DNA of 64,000 nt. Source: an uncultured Clostridia bacterium (lineage in GTDB: Bacteria > Bacillota > Clostridia > Saccharofermentanales > Saccharofermentanaceae). The translations under genes and the position numbers were made by a program. Every line of letters starts with the position of its first letter. The stretch's first letter is position 1. Shown here one piece after another: positions 1-9,590 of this stretch. Under the pieces are notes generated by a model. The model searched no databases. It was not told the origin of the DNA and was given only the letters and a program-made list of their open reading frames with translations. The stretch is taken from contig CAMYXL010000007.1 of NCBI GenBank assembly GCA_947303255.1, positions 1 through 64,000 of the forward strand, read 5' to 3'.

Positions 1-553
1 CATTCAGTTTGAACTGAGTCCTGAACAATTCACTGAGCCATCTTCTGAATGCAATCGATTTCATCTTAACTGATTCCCTGATGAAGAAATCCCTGGACTT
101 CTTATGATTCTTATGAGGCATCATAATGTTGGCGAACATTGGATAAAAGAGCTTCTTCGGAACAATGTACTTAATCCCCTCAACGAGAGCCAATAAGGTC
201 TTATATCCCAAGCCCATATTCAGTACGAAACCTGCAAGGATAATGGAGTTTACCTTCTCTGTATAAAGATAAGCGAATTCCATAGCTACCAAAGTTCCAA
301 GTGACAAGGCAATAACGTTAACCTTATGGATATTCTCTTTTTCAAGAATGCTGTTGATGTCTGAAGCTGATCTGGTAAGAAGTCTCTTACGTTTTTCAAA
401 TACTGAGCCGCCGTGCCCTTCAAGGTCTACAGCGATCACATTGTAATCGTGAAGATCCTCGATCTGATATTTCCAGGTCCTGATGCTTCCGCCTAAGCCG
501 TGGATCAGAAGGACCCATTCAGTTGAGTTATTATCATAGATTTTATAATTCAT
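1..553 (-). CDS. alpha/beta hydrolase, partial (C-terminus beyond left edge)
   Basis: Reverse-strand translation from the ATG at 553..551 gives MNYKIYDNNSTEWVLLIHGLGGSIRTWKYQIEDLHDYNVIAVDLEGHGGS...ALSLGTLVAMEFAY, with the HGLGG oxyanion region and a S-L-G nucleophile-elbow-like segment; GGAG Shine-Dalgarno upstream. Not in the supplied ORF track. Confidence 0.8.
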   Translation of the reverse strand, partial: MNYKIYDNNSTEWVLLIHGLGGSIRTWKYQIEDLHDYNVIAVDLEGHGGSVFEKRKRLLTRSASDINSILEKENIHKVNVIALSLGTLVAMEFAYLYTEKVNSIILAGFVLNMGLGYKTLLALVEGIKYIVPKKLFYPMFANIMMPHKNHKKSRDFFIRESVKMKSIAFRRWLSELFRTQFKLN

Positions 554-821
554 ATTTATCTCCGATCTGCCTTGAACCTGTGGTCCGACAGCAAGTAACA
601 CTTCAAATTTATTTGTCTTTCTGACTTCATCTTATTCCTTTCTCGAAAAAGAAATACGGACAATTGAGGTAAATATGAGGTATTAATTTGATTATCAAAG
701 TAATTTACAATTCGTTCACATTTTTACAAATTACGCTCTGTTATTCTTTTCGAAAACAATAACGTACGATAATTGAAGTATTGTATAATACTCAGGAAAT
801 GAGAAAAAGGGAGGGATTATT

Positions 822-1955
822 ATGCCACATAGCGGAGGCGGCGGATCATCAGGCGGAGGATCACACGGTGGCGGAGGTTCATCAGGCGGAAGCAGCGCCA
901 GAATATCAGATGATTATTTTCCGGGGTCAAGAAGGTATTGCCGTCACTATCATGACGGAAGACCTGATGAATATTTTTACTCAGATTCAACTCCACGCAA
1001 AACAGGATTAACAACCATCATTATAGGTCTTCTTTTCTTTGGCTTATGTTTTTCCATATTTTTACCTAGTATTACGAAAAACATTCCAAGAAAGCTGAAG
1101 GAAAACTATACCAGACCTAATACAAGGATCATGGATAATATCGGCATCATCGATAACGATGCCGAAGTAGAAAAAGTTTTCGAGGAATTCAATGACTTAA
1201 CGGGAATCTGCCCTGTCGTTTATACAATGTACATCGAAGACTATAAGGGAAGTTTTTCGAGCCTGGAAAATTTCGCATACCATAAATACCTCGATGAATT
1301 TGATGACGAGCGTCACTTTCTGTTCGTATATGCTATCCCGAAAGATCAAGCAGCAGAATATATTTCCGGAGAACTTGAAAGACCGGATTTCGAGTGGGAA
1401 AGCATGATCGGTGATGATACGGATGCCCTCTATCAGGAAGGTCATTTCGTTAATGATGTTCAAAGCGGTCTCAGCCAAGGTCAAAATCCGGGCAAAGTTT
1501 TCGCGAATGCCGTTAAAAACATGCATGATAGAGACAAGACTTTATTATCCAAGAACTATTTATTTTCCGGTAAAATGATTCCTATTTATGTCATCGCAGG
1601 AATCTTCATACTGGTAATAATCGGAATGGGCAAATCCGTATTCAAAGAAAGACAGTTCGATTACGAGGAAGTTCCACTTCAAGAAGGAGACGGCAGATAC
1701 GATGGCATACGAGGATTTGTTTCCAATCAATCCACGGGAAACAAATCCAATATCTTCTCGATAATATTCATGGCTCCCTTTTTCCTGGCCGGCATCTTCG
1801 CACTGATCATGGGAATTATAGTCAAATTAGTACCAGTGATCCTTTTTGGATTATTCTGGTCGGCATTAGTAGCGGTTTCAGCTTCAAGCATGCTTGTAAA
1901 AGACAAGAAAAAAGATGAGGATGACGACTACAGAAGATACGATGATGACGATTAA
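822..1955 (+). CDS. membrane protein with Gly/Ser-rich N-terminus and TPM-like extracytoplasmic domain
   Basis: ORF with GGGAGGG SD; N-terminal GGGGSSGGGSHGGGGSSGG, several TM segments, TPM-like segment (IMDNIGIIDNDAEVEKVFEEFNDLTGICPVVYTMYIEDY), acidic C-terminus. Confidence 0.6.
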   Translation: MPHSGGGGSSGGGSHGGGGSSGGSSARISDDYFPGSRRYCRHYHDGRPDEYFYSDSTPRKTGLTTIIIGLLFFGLCFSIFLPSITKNIPRKLKENYTRPNTRIMDNIGIIDNDAEVEKVFEEFNDLTGICPVVYTMYIEDYKGSFSSLENFAYHKYLDEFDDERHFLFVYAIPKDQAAEYISGELERPDFEWESMIGDDTDALYQEGHFVNDVQSGLSQGQNPGKVFANAVKNMHDRDKTLLSKNYLFSGKMIPIYVIAGIFILVIIGMGKSVFKERQFDYEEVPLQEGDGRYDGIRGFVSNQSTGNKSNIFSIIFMAPFFLAGIFALIMGIIVKLVPVILFGLFWSALVAVSASSMLVKDKKKDEDDDYRRYDDDD

Positions 1956-3154
1956 TGTCCGCTATATAAGGAACAAATCCTCATCTTGTCATTAACGGTT
2001 AAAACACCCCAGGCTTTCCTGTTTGCAGGAGATGCCGGCGGGATAAAAGCAGCTTCAGAAATGGAACTGCTTTTTATTTTGCCGAGATTAGTTATGCAAT
2101 ACCCTTCACGTGCTTCAAAACCGAACATCTTGCTTCCGACGAACTTACCTGCGTTGCTTTTAAAACCGCCCAAAGTTGATATGGCAACTGCATCCAAAAG
2201 TTCAGGATCCATAGTAAAATAGCATGCCAAGACAAGCATCTCTTTTCGAGGAGATTGAAGTATCTTTTTGACCTCATCTCTGACCATCTTTGCCAGCTCG
2301 AAAACATTGGAAGATCTCTTCTTAACTACTACGCTAAAAGCAGATGCATAATTTCCCATAGAGCCTTCATTATAGTTCTTGATCTTTGATCTTATATCTG
2401 AAGCTATGATTACCTTTGTTGTATTTTCATCAATCATCATCTTGGCGATGAGATAATCATTTACCGATACTTCATTGTCCTTACATTCAGAAACAATCTT
2501 TTCCAAAGAAGGCCCGTCAAAACTCATGATATTACGAACTGCATTCTGCTTTGAATCAAAATCTTTCTCAAACTTAAGATATTCGTCAAAACTTACTTTA
2601 TGACCTTCTTTTCCCCACTTCTTATTTGCATCCTTGATAATGATCTTACTCATAAATCCAAGGTCGCTTCCCTGAGGAAGATCACTTATATTTTCGATCA
2701 ATCTTTCTTCAGAAAACTTTGGCTTTTCATTATTTGAGTAACACTCCGCGAATTCCTCAACAAGCTGCAAAAGACCTCTTCCGTCACATAGAAGATGATG
2801 AGTGATAAAAAGAATCTTGAAGCTTTCAGCCAAAGGATAAACAAATATCTTAAGCATGGCTTCCTTTTGAACATTCCATCCTGCCTTAGACACCTTGTCA
2901 TAGTCGGATTGCCAGTCACTTCCAACTTCGATCGGTATATCTAAATTATCTTGTTTATCATAGAATATCTTACCTGTATCTTTTTCCTCAGTTATCAGGC
3001 TAGACAGCAAAGGATGTGCTCGTTTTAGAGCTTCAATACTTTCTTTTAAAAGCTCTTTTTTATATGTTTTTTGGATATCCGCAATGATCCCAAAATGCAT
3101 ATTCGGACACATATAATGAGCTCTTTCACTATAGATATATTTCTTTGTTGCCAT
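1952..3154 (-). CDS. stand-alone condensation/acyltransferase-like protein (HHxxxDG family)
   Basis: 400 aa; contains ITHHLLCDGRG matching the HHxxxDG catalytic motif of condensation-domain/CoA-dependent acyltransferase folds. Confidence 0.65.
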   Translation of the reverse strand: MATKKYIYSERAHYMCPNMHFGIIADIQKTYKKELLKESIEALKRAHPLLSSLITEEKDTGKIFYDKQDNLDIPIEVGSDWQSDYDKVSKAGWNVQKEAMLKIFVYPLAESFKILFITHHLLCDGRGLLQLVEEFAECYSNNEKPKFSEERLIENISDLPQGSDLGFMSKIIIKDANKKWGKEGHKVSFDEYLKFEKDFDSKQNAVRNIMSFDGPSLEKIVSECKDNEVSVNDYLIAKMMIDENTTKVIIASDIRSKIKNYNEGSMGNYASAFSVVVKKRSSNVFELAKMVRDEVKKILQSPRKEMLVLACYFTMDPELLDAVAISTLGGFKSNAGKFVGSKMFGFEAREGYCITNLGKIKSSSISEAAFIPPASPANRKAWGVLTVNDKMRICSLYSGH

Positions 3155-3158
3155 ACTG

Positions 3159-4055
3159 TCAGCCTCCTGCTATAGCAAGATCAGAAAGCTCTATGATCTT
3201 CTCATTTATCTCTTCATGAAGTTCATGGTTAAGAGCATGTCCCGCGTCTTCATAGAAGATCGCATCCATATTGTTTTCGATAAGAAGTTCCCTGCCTCCA
3301 AGTTTCTGGAACGGATCTTTATCACCAACCAGATATGTGATCTTTCCTCTGATCTTATCGACTTGCTCAGGAGATAATCCTTCAACCTTATGGTATCCCA
3401 TAGCCGCGTTGTTAAAGCCCTTTAGTACGCTCTTAAAATGCTCCATGACAACCGGGTTTCCGGAGAATTCGTTATAGTGGCTTCCACATAATTTCTTGAC
3501 CAGTTTGACCATGTTTTTATCTGACGGGAATAATGCTTCAGGCATAAAGATCTTCATGATAGCAAACATTGCTTTTTTCTTACCGCCAACCGCTACTGAT
3601 CCTGCAATACAAATACCCTTTATCACCTTCTCAGGACGATTAAGAGTATATGCCTGAACCAGATATGCTCCGTTAGAAACGCCTGCGATTATAGCCTTAT
3701 CAATACCAAGACTACTAAAAACTTCATCGATGCATTTCACATCATCGAAATCCTTGTTGTAGTTCTCGTTAGGTATACTTTTTCCGGGACCACCCATGGT
3801 ATCGATCGCATACACCCTATATTTCTCGCCAAGTCTTTTGGCGTTATATACCCACATCAACGCTGCATCATCACCCACACCGTGAAACAGTACCATTGGT
3901 GTTCCGTCTTCCTTACCTGTCTCGATTACATGCATTGTTCCGTATGTCGTATCAATGTCATGTTCTTTAATATCACAGCCCCATATCTTAAGGAGCTGAT
4001 CATAAGTCTGAAGAATCTTCTCTCCCGCTTTTTTACTTCTGTATTTTTTGACCAT
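3159..4055 (-). CDS. alpha/beta hydrolase
   Basis: 298 aa; MVLFHGVGDDAA, IAGVSNGAYLVQAY (nucleophile elbow), VGDKDPFQ, C-terminal GHALNHE histidine. Confidence 0.85.
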   Translation of the reverse strand: MVKKYRSKKAGEKILQTYDQLLKIWGCDIKEHDIDTTYGTMHVIETGKEDGTPMVLFHGVGDDAALMWVYNAKRLGEKYRVYAIDTMGGPGKSIPNENYNKDFDDVKCIDEVFSSLGIDKAIIAGVSNGAYLVQAYTLNRPEKVIKGICIAGSVAVGGKKKAMFAIMKIFMPEALFPSDKNMVKLVKKLCGSHYNEFSGNPVVMEHFKSVLKGFNNAAMGYHKVEGLSPEQVDKIRGKITYLVGDKDPFQKLGGRELLIENNMDAIFYEDAGHALNHELHEEINEKIIELSDLAIAGG

Positions 4056-4059
4056 TTCT

Positions 4060-4638
4060 TTACTTTCCTTCGAAAACTCTCTTATAAAAATCCGTCAGCG
4101 TATCTTCTAGTCTTTTAAGATCATCCGTAAAGTATCCCAGCATGACTATTCCGTGATATTCAGCAGCCAACTTTTCTGCTTCTTTATTCTTAATGATCCC
4201 GCTCTCAAAAAGAGCCTTAAAGACCAATACCTCATGTTCGATAGGAGCATCGAAAAGCATCTTCTTCCAAAGATCATTTGCTTTGCTGTCATGAAATCTC
4301 TCGTTCTCAAGCATCTGGATCAAAGGCTCAATATTCTCATTATGAAGATAGCCTGTAACATAGGCTTTTCCCGCTAATACGAAACTTTCACACTTTACTT
4401 CCGTTGAATTACCGAGAGCCTTAAAGAACATCCCCTTAAGTTCATTAGTTAGGGAATCTGCCCTTTGCACTATCGCATCGAAAATATCCTGTTTTCCCTT
4501 GAAGTAATAATAGATCGAACTGGCCCTTATACCGACAGCACCTGAGATATCTCTCATGGATACAGCTGAATAGCCTTTTTTCGAAAACATGTCGAGAGCA
4601 GTTTTCATGATCAATTCTTTAGTTTCATCTGATCCCAT
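4060..4638 (-). CDS. TetR family transcriptional regulator
   Basis: MGSDETKELIMKTALDMFSKKGYSAVSMRDISGAVGIRASSIYYYFKGKQDIFDAI is a typical TetR N-terminal HTH; start set at 4638 because the palindrome at 4650..4673 lies upstream and AAGGAG precedes this ATG. Confidence 0.88.
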   Translation of the reverse strand: MGSDETKELIMKTALDMFSKKGYSAVSMRDISGAVGIRASSIYYYFKGKQDIFDAIVQRADSLTNELKGMFFKALGNSTEVKCESFVLAGKAYVTGYLHNENIEPLIQMLENERFHDSKANDLWKKMLFDAPIEHEVLVFKALFESGIIKNKEAEKLAAEYHGIVMLGYFTDDLKRLEDTLTDFYKRVFEGK

Positions 4639-4649
4639 ACATTTCTCCT

Positions 4650-4673
4650 TATCTACCGAACGTTCGTTAGATA
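4650..4673. promoter_or_regulatory. near-perfect palindrome, candidate TetR autoregulatory operator
   Basis: TATCTAcCGAACGTTCGtTAGATA: self-complementary except one symmetric pair, 12 bp upstream of the tetR start. Confidence 0.65.
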
Positions 4674-4773
4674 GAATATAACACACTGTTTTCAAATAGT
4701 CCAACTAAATATGTAACGTTTGGAAAAATAAACCGTCTGTATTGATATAAAAGATCACAGGAGGTGTTTTTTT

Positions 4774-4971
4774 ATGAAGAAAACGACAAAAACAGCATTG
4801 ATGGCTGCCGCTTTTGCCGCTGCTGCAACAGGAGTTGCAATTGCAGGAGCTGTGGGTGCGAAAAAGTATTATGATAACGCCATTACTGCTGCTTCAAAAA
4901 TACAGACTCACTACGGTTCTCCATATTATTCATCAGAATCAAAAACAGAACTATACAAAGACTACTTCTGA
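4774..4971 (+). CDS. small secreted/membrane peptide, 65 aa
   Basis: GGAGG SD; MKKTTKTALMAAAFAAAATGVAIAGAVGAKK signal/TM-like N-terminus; followed by a perfect hairpin. Confidence 0.6.
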   Translation: MKKTTKTALMAAAFAAAATGVAIAGAVGAKKYYDNAITAASKIQTHYGSPYYSSESKTELYKDYF

Positions 4972-4975
4972 TAAA

Positions 4976-5005
4976 TTAAGCCACGACAATTTTGTCGTGG
5001 CTTAA
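4976..5005. terminator. perfect 13-bp inverted repeat with 4-nt loop
   Basis: TTAAGCCACGACA-ATTT-TGTCGTGGCTTAA between convergent genes; no strong T-run. Confidence 0.6.
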
Positions 5006-5027
5006 TCAGTAATCTATGACTTCTTTA

Positions 5028-6344
5028 TCAGTTGTAAATTCTTCTAATCGTTATGATCGGTGATCTGTCAATGCTGCAGTAAACAACACCCCACTGCTTG
5101 CCTCGAGCCTCAACGCACTGTCCGTTTCCAACGTAGATACCAACGTGACCGCATACACCGTTACCGTTGTTATCCCAGCAGACGATATCACCTACCTGGA
5201 CTTCATCTCTTGAGACTCCAACACCTACGCTACATAGAGATACTGAGTAGTGCGGTAATGTTAGATCAGCAACTTCCGAATAGCAGTAGCAGACAAGTCC
5301 CGAGCAGTCAACTGCACTAGCTGATGCAGCACCATATACGTATGGAACTCCGATCATTGCTTCTGCAAGAGCTCCGATGGATTCCGGGTTACTACCTGTG
5401 ATGATAGTAGACGGATCAACAACCTTGCTGTAATCGATGCTCGAAGATGACGAACTCGAACCGGAGGATGATCCTCCTCCACCGCCGCCTCCGCCGCCAT
5501 TGTTGCTGGCCGCAGGAACCTTGGTAGGAGTTGGTGTAGGTGTAGGTGTCGGCGGAGCCTGAGTTGTCGTATAGGAAAGATAAACATATCCTGTCTCGCC
5601 TTCAAGAGCACCATTAGCTACTACAACTTCATACCACTTTGCTGATACACCAACACATCGAAGCTTTGTCTCATCTAAAAGAGTTCCGACTACTTCACTG
5701 TCAACGGAAGGCTCTTTACGAAGTGTAAGACTTCCGGTATCAACCCAAACAATTCGATCGATCGCTTCAAATACCATCTCATAGGACAAGGTATTAGTAA
5801 GAACAAATCCTTCTGCTCCGTCCTCAGTTCTGATCTTTGACCATGTATCACCGATTCCGATACGTGTAACCTGCTGAGTAACAAACAATGTCTGCAATGT
5901 GGTTGAACTCATATCAGGATACTCTTTTAAGATAGAATCAGCAGCCTTGATATAGTATGTTGTCTCATCAGGCGTAAAGTACATTGGATCGATCTGCTCG
6001 ATAGGAAGACCCGCCTCGTCAAATCTCTGGTAGACATAGAATGTAGGAACATCCTTGAATTTTGTATCTTCTGACGGAGGTGCATATCCCTCGTTATAGG
6101 TTGCCTTGATCGTTCCTCCGTTAAGGATGAACTCATCAACTTCACCTACTGTTCTGTCATTGTTCTCCTCATCTTCTTCAACCTCCAGATCTTCCGGGAA
6201 TGTTGCGGCGTATGCTTTTCGAACAGTAAATGCAGGAGTATGTCCATTACCTAGTCCCAAAGGAAGGCATACGATAGTTGGGGTTACAATAACTGAAACC
6301 AAAATAGAAATTAGATATTTTACGTAGTTATTTGTTTTTTTCAT
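5028..6344 (-). CDS. exported SH3-domain NlpC/P60 peptidoglycan endopeptidase
   Basis: Signal peptide MKKTNNYVKYLISILVSVIVTP; SH3-like VWVDTGSLTLRKEPSVDSEVVGTL; PTPTPTPT and poly-Gly/Ser linker; NlpC/P60 motifs VDCSGLVCYCYSEV and GHVGIYVGNGQCVEA. Confidence 0.9.
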   Translation of the reverse strand: MKKTNNYVKYLISILVSVIVTPTIVCLPLGLGNGHTPAFTVRKAYAATFPEDLEVEEDEENNDRTVGEVDEFILNGGTIKATYNEGYAPPSEDTKFKDVPTFYVYQRFDEAGLPIEQIDPMYFTPDETTYYIKAADSILKEYPDMSSTTLQTLFVTQQVTRIGIGDTWSKIRTEDGAEGFVLTNTLSYEMVFEAIDRIVWVDTGSLTLRKEPSVDSEVVGTLLDETKLRCVGVSAKWYEVVVANGALEGETGYVYLSYTTTQAPPTPTPTPTPTKVPAASNNGGGGGGGGGSSSGSSSSSSSIDYSKVVDPSTIITGSNPESIGALAEAMIGVPYVYGAASASAVDCSGLVCYCYSEVADLTLPHYSVSLCSVGVGVSRDEVQVGDIVCWDNNGNGVCGHVGIYVGNGQCVEARGKQWGVVYCSIDRSPIITIRRIYN

Positions 6345-6495
6345 AAATTCACCTATTACCAATTCTAACACGCAAATGTAAACCACATATTAAAGTTTCA
6401 TTACGGTTAGGCTCGTTTTCGGTGTCCTACCTTGCGAAGATTATAGCAAAGCAGACCCCGGTAATTGGGGAATTTTACGCGTAATTCTGGGGCAA

Positions 6496-7182
6496 TTATG
6501 GAATATAGAAGAAGCCTGCATAGTCGAATTTATAAAGGTTTACTTTATTTCCGTACAAATCAACTTCCATACCTTCTGCTGTGCCTGCTTTTACTTCCTT
6601 AGCTCCTTCAATAAGCTTAGGAATAAGATCAGGTGTAACCGGGAATGAACCGTGCATCGGATAGATAGTATCGTATGTTCCTTCGTATTCAGACATGTGC
6701 TCGAGGCTTCTTATATAATCATCGATATTTCTTAATTCACCAAACATGAAGATATCGCTGTTTTGGATCGTATCACCGCTTACGAGAACTCTGTTCTTCT
6801 CATCAAGGATAGCGATACTTCCAGGTGTATGACCGGGAATATCGATTATCTTAAGAGGACGGTCACCCAGATCTATCACATCGCCTTCTTTGACAGGAAT
6901 GACCTTATTCTGTCCTCCGGTTCTTTTGAAGTTCTTATCTTCATTAGGGCTCATATAAACTTCGTCAAATGCATGATTACCTGCTACATGATCACGGTCA
7001 GCATGCGTATTGATTAGAAAAAGCGGAAGGTCTGTAAGGCTCTCTGCGATCTCACGTGCGTTAGTCGTGGATGCTCCGGAATCAATAAGGAGTGCTTTAT
7101 CGGATCCGCAGAAAAGGTAGAAACGGACAAAGTCGTCATCAATACGCCAAGTGTTGTCATTGATCTTGATAATCTCTGCCAT
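6496..7182 (-). CDS. MBL-fold metallo-hydrolase
   Basis: NTHADRDHVAGNHAF (HxHxDH-like metal motif), GHTPGSIAILDE, VSGDTI. Confidence 0.9.
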   Translation of the reverse strand: MAEIIKINDNTWRIDDDFVRFYLFCGSDKALLIDSGASTTNAREIAESLTDLPLFLINTHADRDHVAGNHAFDEVYMSPNEDKNFKRTGGQNKVIPVKEGDVIDLGDRPLKIIDIPGHTPGSIAILDEKNRVLVSGDTIQNSDIFMFGELRNIDDYIRSLEHMSEYEGTYDTIYPMHGSFPVTPDLIPKLIEGAKEVKAGTAEGMEVDLYGNKVNLYKFDYAGFFYIP

Positions 7183-7274
7183 TTTTATATACCTCCGTTC
7201 TGCTCAAAGTATATCACAGTGAAAAAGTTAATTAGGGGGGCTTCTCAAAAACGGTCAATGGGTGTTTATTAGTA

Positions 7275-7291
7275 TTAACCAAGTTGGTCAA
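7275..7291. promoter_or_regulatory. candidate TetR operator
   Basis: TTAACCAA-G-TTGGTCAA inverted repeat with one mismatched pair, 34 bp upstream of the TetR ATG at 7326. Confidence 0.45.
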
Positions 7292-7325
7292 CAGGGAAAG
7301 AAACATTTTAGCGGAGGCATCATCA

Positions 7326-7931
7326 ATGAACGAGAAATTCTATGCACTTCCAAAGGAAAAGCAGGACAGGATAATCAATGCGGGATATAAAGTTTTCGCG
7401 AAGAATTCGTATAAGAAAAGTCCCGTAAATGAGATCGCTCTCGAGGCAGATATCAGTAAGGCTTTGCTGTTCTTCTACTTCAAGAATAAGAAAGAACTTT
7501 ATCTGTTTTTACTCAAGACTGCGGAAGAAACGACCAGTAAGGCATTGATGGAGTCGGGCGCGTATGGCGGCGAGGACATTTTCGATATCATGTATAAGGG
7601 ATTGATAACGAAGGCAAAACTCATGAGGCAATATCCGAATATGGGCAAGTTCTCGATCAAGGCATATTACGAGAAAGATCCTGATGTGGCTAAGGATGTC
7701 TTGAAGATAATCGCACCGTACAAAAAGGTTGAGACATATAACGCCCTCCCTCCACTGGATCCTGCAAAGTTCAAAGAGGGATTGGATCTCGAGATGATGT
7801 ATCAGGATATGTTTCTGGCTTCAGAAGGATATCTGTGGAGATTGGAACAGTCGGACAAGATCGACGTAGATAAGATCGTGGAAGACTATAAGAAGATCAT
7901 AGATTTCTGGAAGAGCATTTATCTTAAGTAA
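7326..7931 (+). CDS. TetR family transcriptional regulator
   Basis: MNEKFYALPKEKQDRIINAGYKVFAKNSYKKSPVNEIALEADISKALLFFYFKNKKELY; GGAGG SD before the ATG at 7326 (ORF track starts at 7284). Confidence 0.88.
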   Translation: MNEKFYALPKEKQDRIINAGYKVFAKNSYKKSPVNEIALEADISKALLFFYFKNKKELYLFLLKTAEETTSKALMESGAYGGEDIFDIMYKGLITKAKLMRQYPNMGKFSIKAYYEKDPDVAKDVLKIIAPYKKVETYNALPPLDPAKFKEGLDLEMMYQDMFLASEGYLWRLEQSDKIDVDKIVEDYKKIIDFWKSIYLK

Positions 7932-7944
7932 CAGAGGAATAAAG

Positions 7945-8763
7945 ATGAACATAATCGAAACAAATAAACTAACAAAAAAATACGGCAAAGCACGCGGTAT
8001 AGATGAACTGAACCTTAAAGTTGAACAGGGTGATTTCTTCGGATTCATAGGTCCAAACGGAGCCGGTAAATCCACAACTATAAGAACACTTCTGGGACTT
8101 ATAAGTCCTACGGCAGGAAGCGCAAAAGTCCTGGGATATGACATCGTATCCGACTCGAAAAAGATACTTCAGAACACGGGATATCTTCCTTCCGAGATCA
8201 ACTTCTATAACGGAATGAAAGTTAAAGATGTCATTAAGTATTCGGCTGATCTGAGAAATGCCAAATGCACTGATAAAGCGCTGTCTCTGGCTAAAAGGCT
8301 GGATCTGGACATGAATAAGAAAGTCAGCGAACTGTCTCTCGGAAACAGGAAAAAAGTTGGTATAGTATGCGCAGTTCAGCACAGCCCTTCCCTGCTTATC
8401 CTAGACGAGCCGACATCCGGTCTTGACCCGCTCATGCAAAGAGAATTCTTCAGTATTCTCAATGAGGAAAATCAAAGAGGTGCGACCATATTCTTCTCAT
8501 CTCATATCCTGTCGGAAGTACAGACATATTGTAAGTCTGCTGCCTTCATAAAAGACGGTAAGATCATCATCTCCGACAAGGTCGAAAAGCTCGAGGAAAC
8601 AGGCGCAAAGAAAGTAACCGTTAAGACTTCCGAAGGTACAAACGAGTATCTTTTCAAGGGCGACATCAAAGAACTTCTTAATGATATCTCATCCAAAAAT
8701 CCTATCGATGTCACGATCACAGAACCGAGCCTTGAAGACATCTTCATGAATTACTACGAATAA
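7945..8763 (+). CDS. ABC transporter ATP-binding protein
   Basis: Walker A GPNGAGKST, signature LSLGNRKKVGIV, Walker B LLILDEPTSGLDP. Confidence 0.95.
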   Translation: MNIIETNKLTKKYGKARGIDELNLKVEQGDFFGFIGPNGAGKSTTIRTLLGLISPTAGSAKVLGYDIVSDSKKILQNTGYLPSEINFYNGMKVKDVIKYSADLRNAKCTDKALSLAKRLDLDMNKKVSELSLGNRKKVGIVCAVQHSPSLLILDEPTSGLDPLMQREFFSILNEENQRGATIFFSSHILSEVQTYCKSAAFIKDGKIIISDKVEKLEETGAKKVTVKTSEGTNEYLFKGDIKELLNDISSKNPIDVTITEPSLEDIFMNYYE

Positions 8764-8774
8764 GAGGAAACGAT

Positions 8775-9563
8775 ATGTATATTTTTAAACAAGAGATCAG
8801 ATCTCAGAAATTACCGATAATAATCTGGAGTCTTTCCATAGGACTTCTTATAGCAATGTGCGTACTCATGTTCCCTGACATGAAGTCGCAGATGGATGAT
8901 GTTAACGAGATGTTCTCGTCAATGGGCAACTTCACTTCAGCCTTCGGAATGGATCAGCTGAACTTCGGAACCATCACCGGCTTTTACGCAGTTGAAGGAG
9001 GAAATATCCTCGCTATAGGCGGCGCATTCTTTGCTGCAATTACAGGAATCTCCGCCCTTCTTAAAGAAGAAAAAGACAGGACCGCAGAGTTTCTTCTGAC
9101 TCACCCTGTTACCAGAGTAAAGGTCGTAGCAGAAAAGCTATTAAGTGTATTCGCGATCATCACGATCCTCAACATTATTGTTTTCATCTGCTCCGTCGGT
9201 TCCATCCTCATAATCGGGGAAGAATTCGATTGGAAGATCATGATCCTGTTCCACCTGGCCTATCTTCTCATGCAGTATGAGATCGCGGGTATCTGCTTTG
9301 GTATCTCTTCTTTTCTTCGAAAAAGCGGACTCGGTATCGGCATAGGAATTGCTTCCGTATTCTACTTCCTCAATATCGTTGCAAACATCTCAGACGATGC
9401 GAAATCTCTTAAGTACATTACTCCGTTCGGATATACGGAAGGATCGGATATCATCAACAACAAGACGCTTGAGATAAAGTATCTGATACCGGGAATGATC
9501 CTGATGCTTGTAGGTATTATTATTGGTTTTATCTATTATAAAAGGAAAGACATTAACTCCTGA
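8775..9563 (+). CDS. ABC-2 type transporter permease
   Basis: Six TM-like segments; LLKEEKDRTAEFLLTHPVTRVKVVAEKL; directly downstream of the ATPase. Confidence 0.88.
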   Translation: MYIFKQEIRSQKLPIIIWSLSIGLLIAMCVLMFPDMKSQMDDVNEMFSSMGNFTSAFGMDQLNFGTITGFYAVEGGNILAIGGAFFAAITGISALLKEEKDRTAEFLLTHPVTRVKVVAEKLLSVFAIITILNIIVFICSVGSILIIGEEFDWKIMILFHLAYLLMQYEIAGICFGISSFLRKSGLGIGIGIASVFYFLNIVANISDDAKSLKYITPFGYTEGSDIINNKTLEIKYLIPGMILMLVGIIIGFIYYKRKDINS

Positions 9564-9590
9564 CAGCTTTTTCGAGAGGCCTCAAAAAAA

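Noticed and set aside
5455-5560. GGN/PTP simple-sequence tracts in the NlpC/P60 gene as a phase-variation repeat
   Set aside because: In-frame linker codons with imperfect units; no homopolymeric or pure tandem unit long enough to argue for slippage.
6345-6470. Calling the NlpC/P60 leader a c-di-AMP or c-di-GMP riboswitch
   Set aside because: Characteristic conserved motifs of those classes could not be identified by eye, so only a low-interest structured-leader note was kept.
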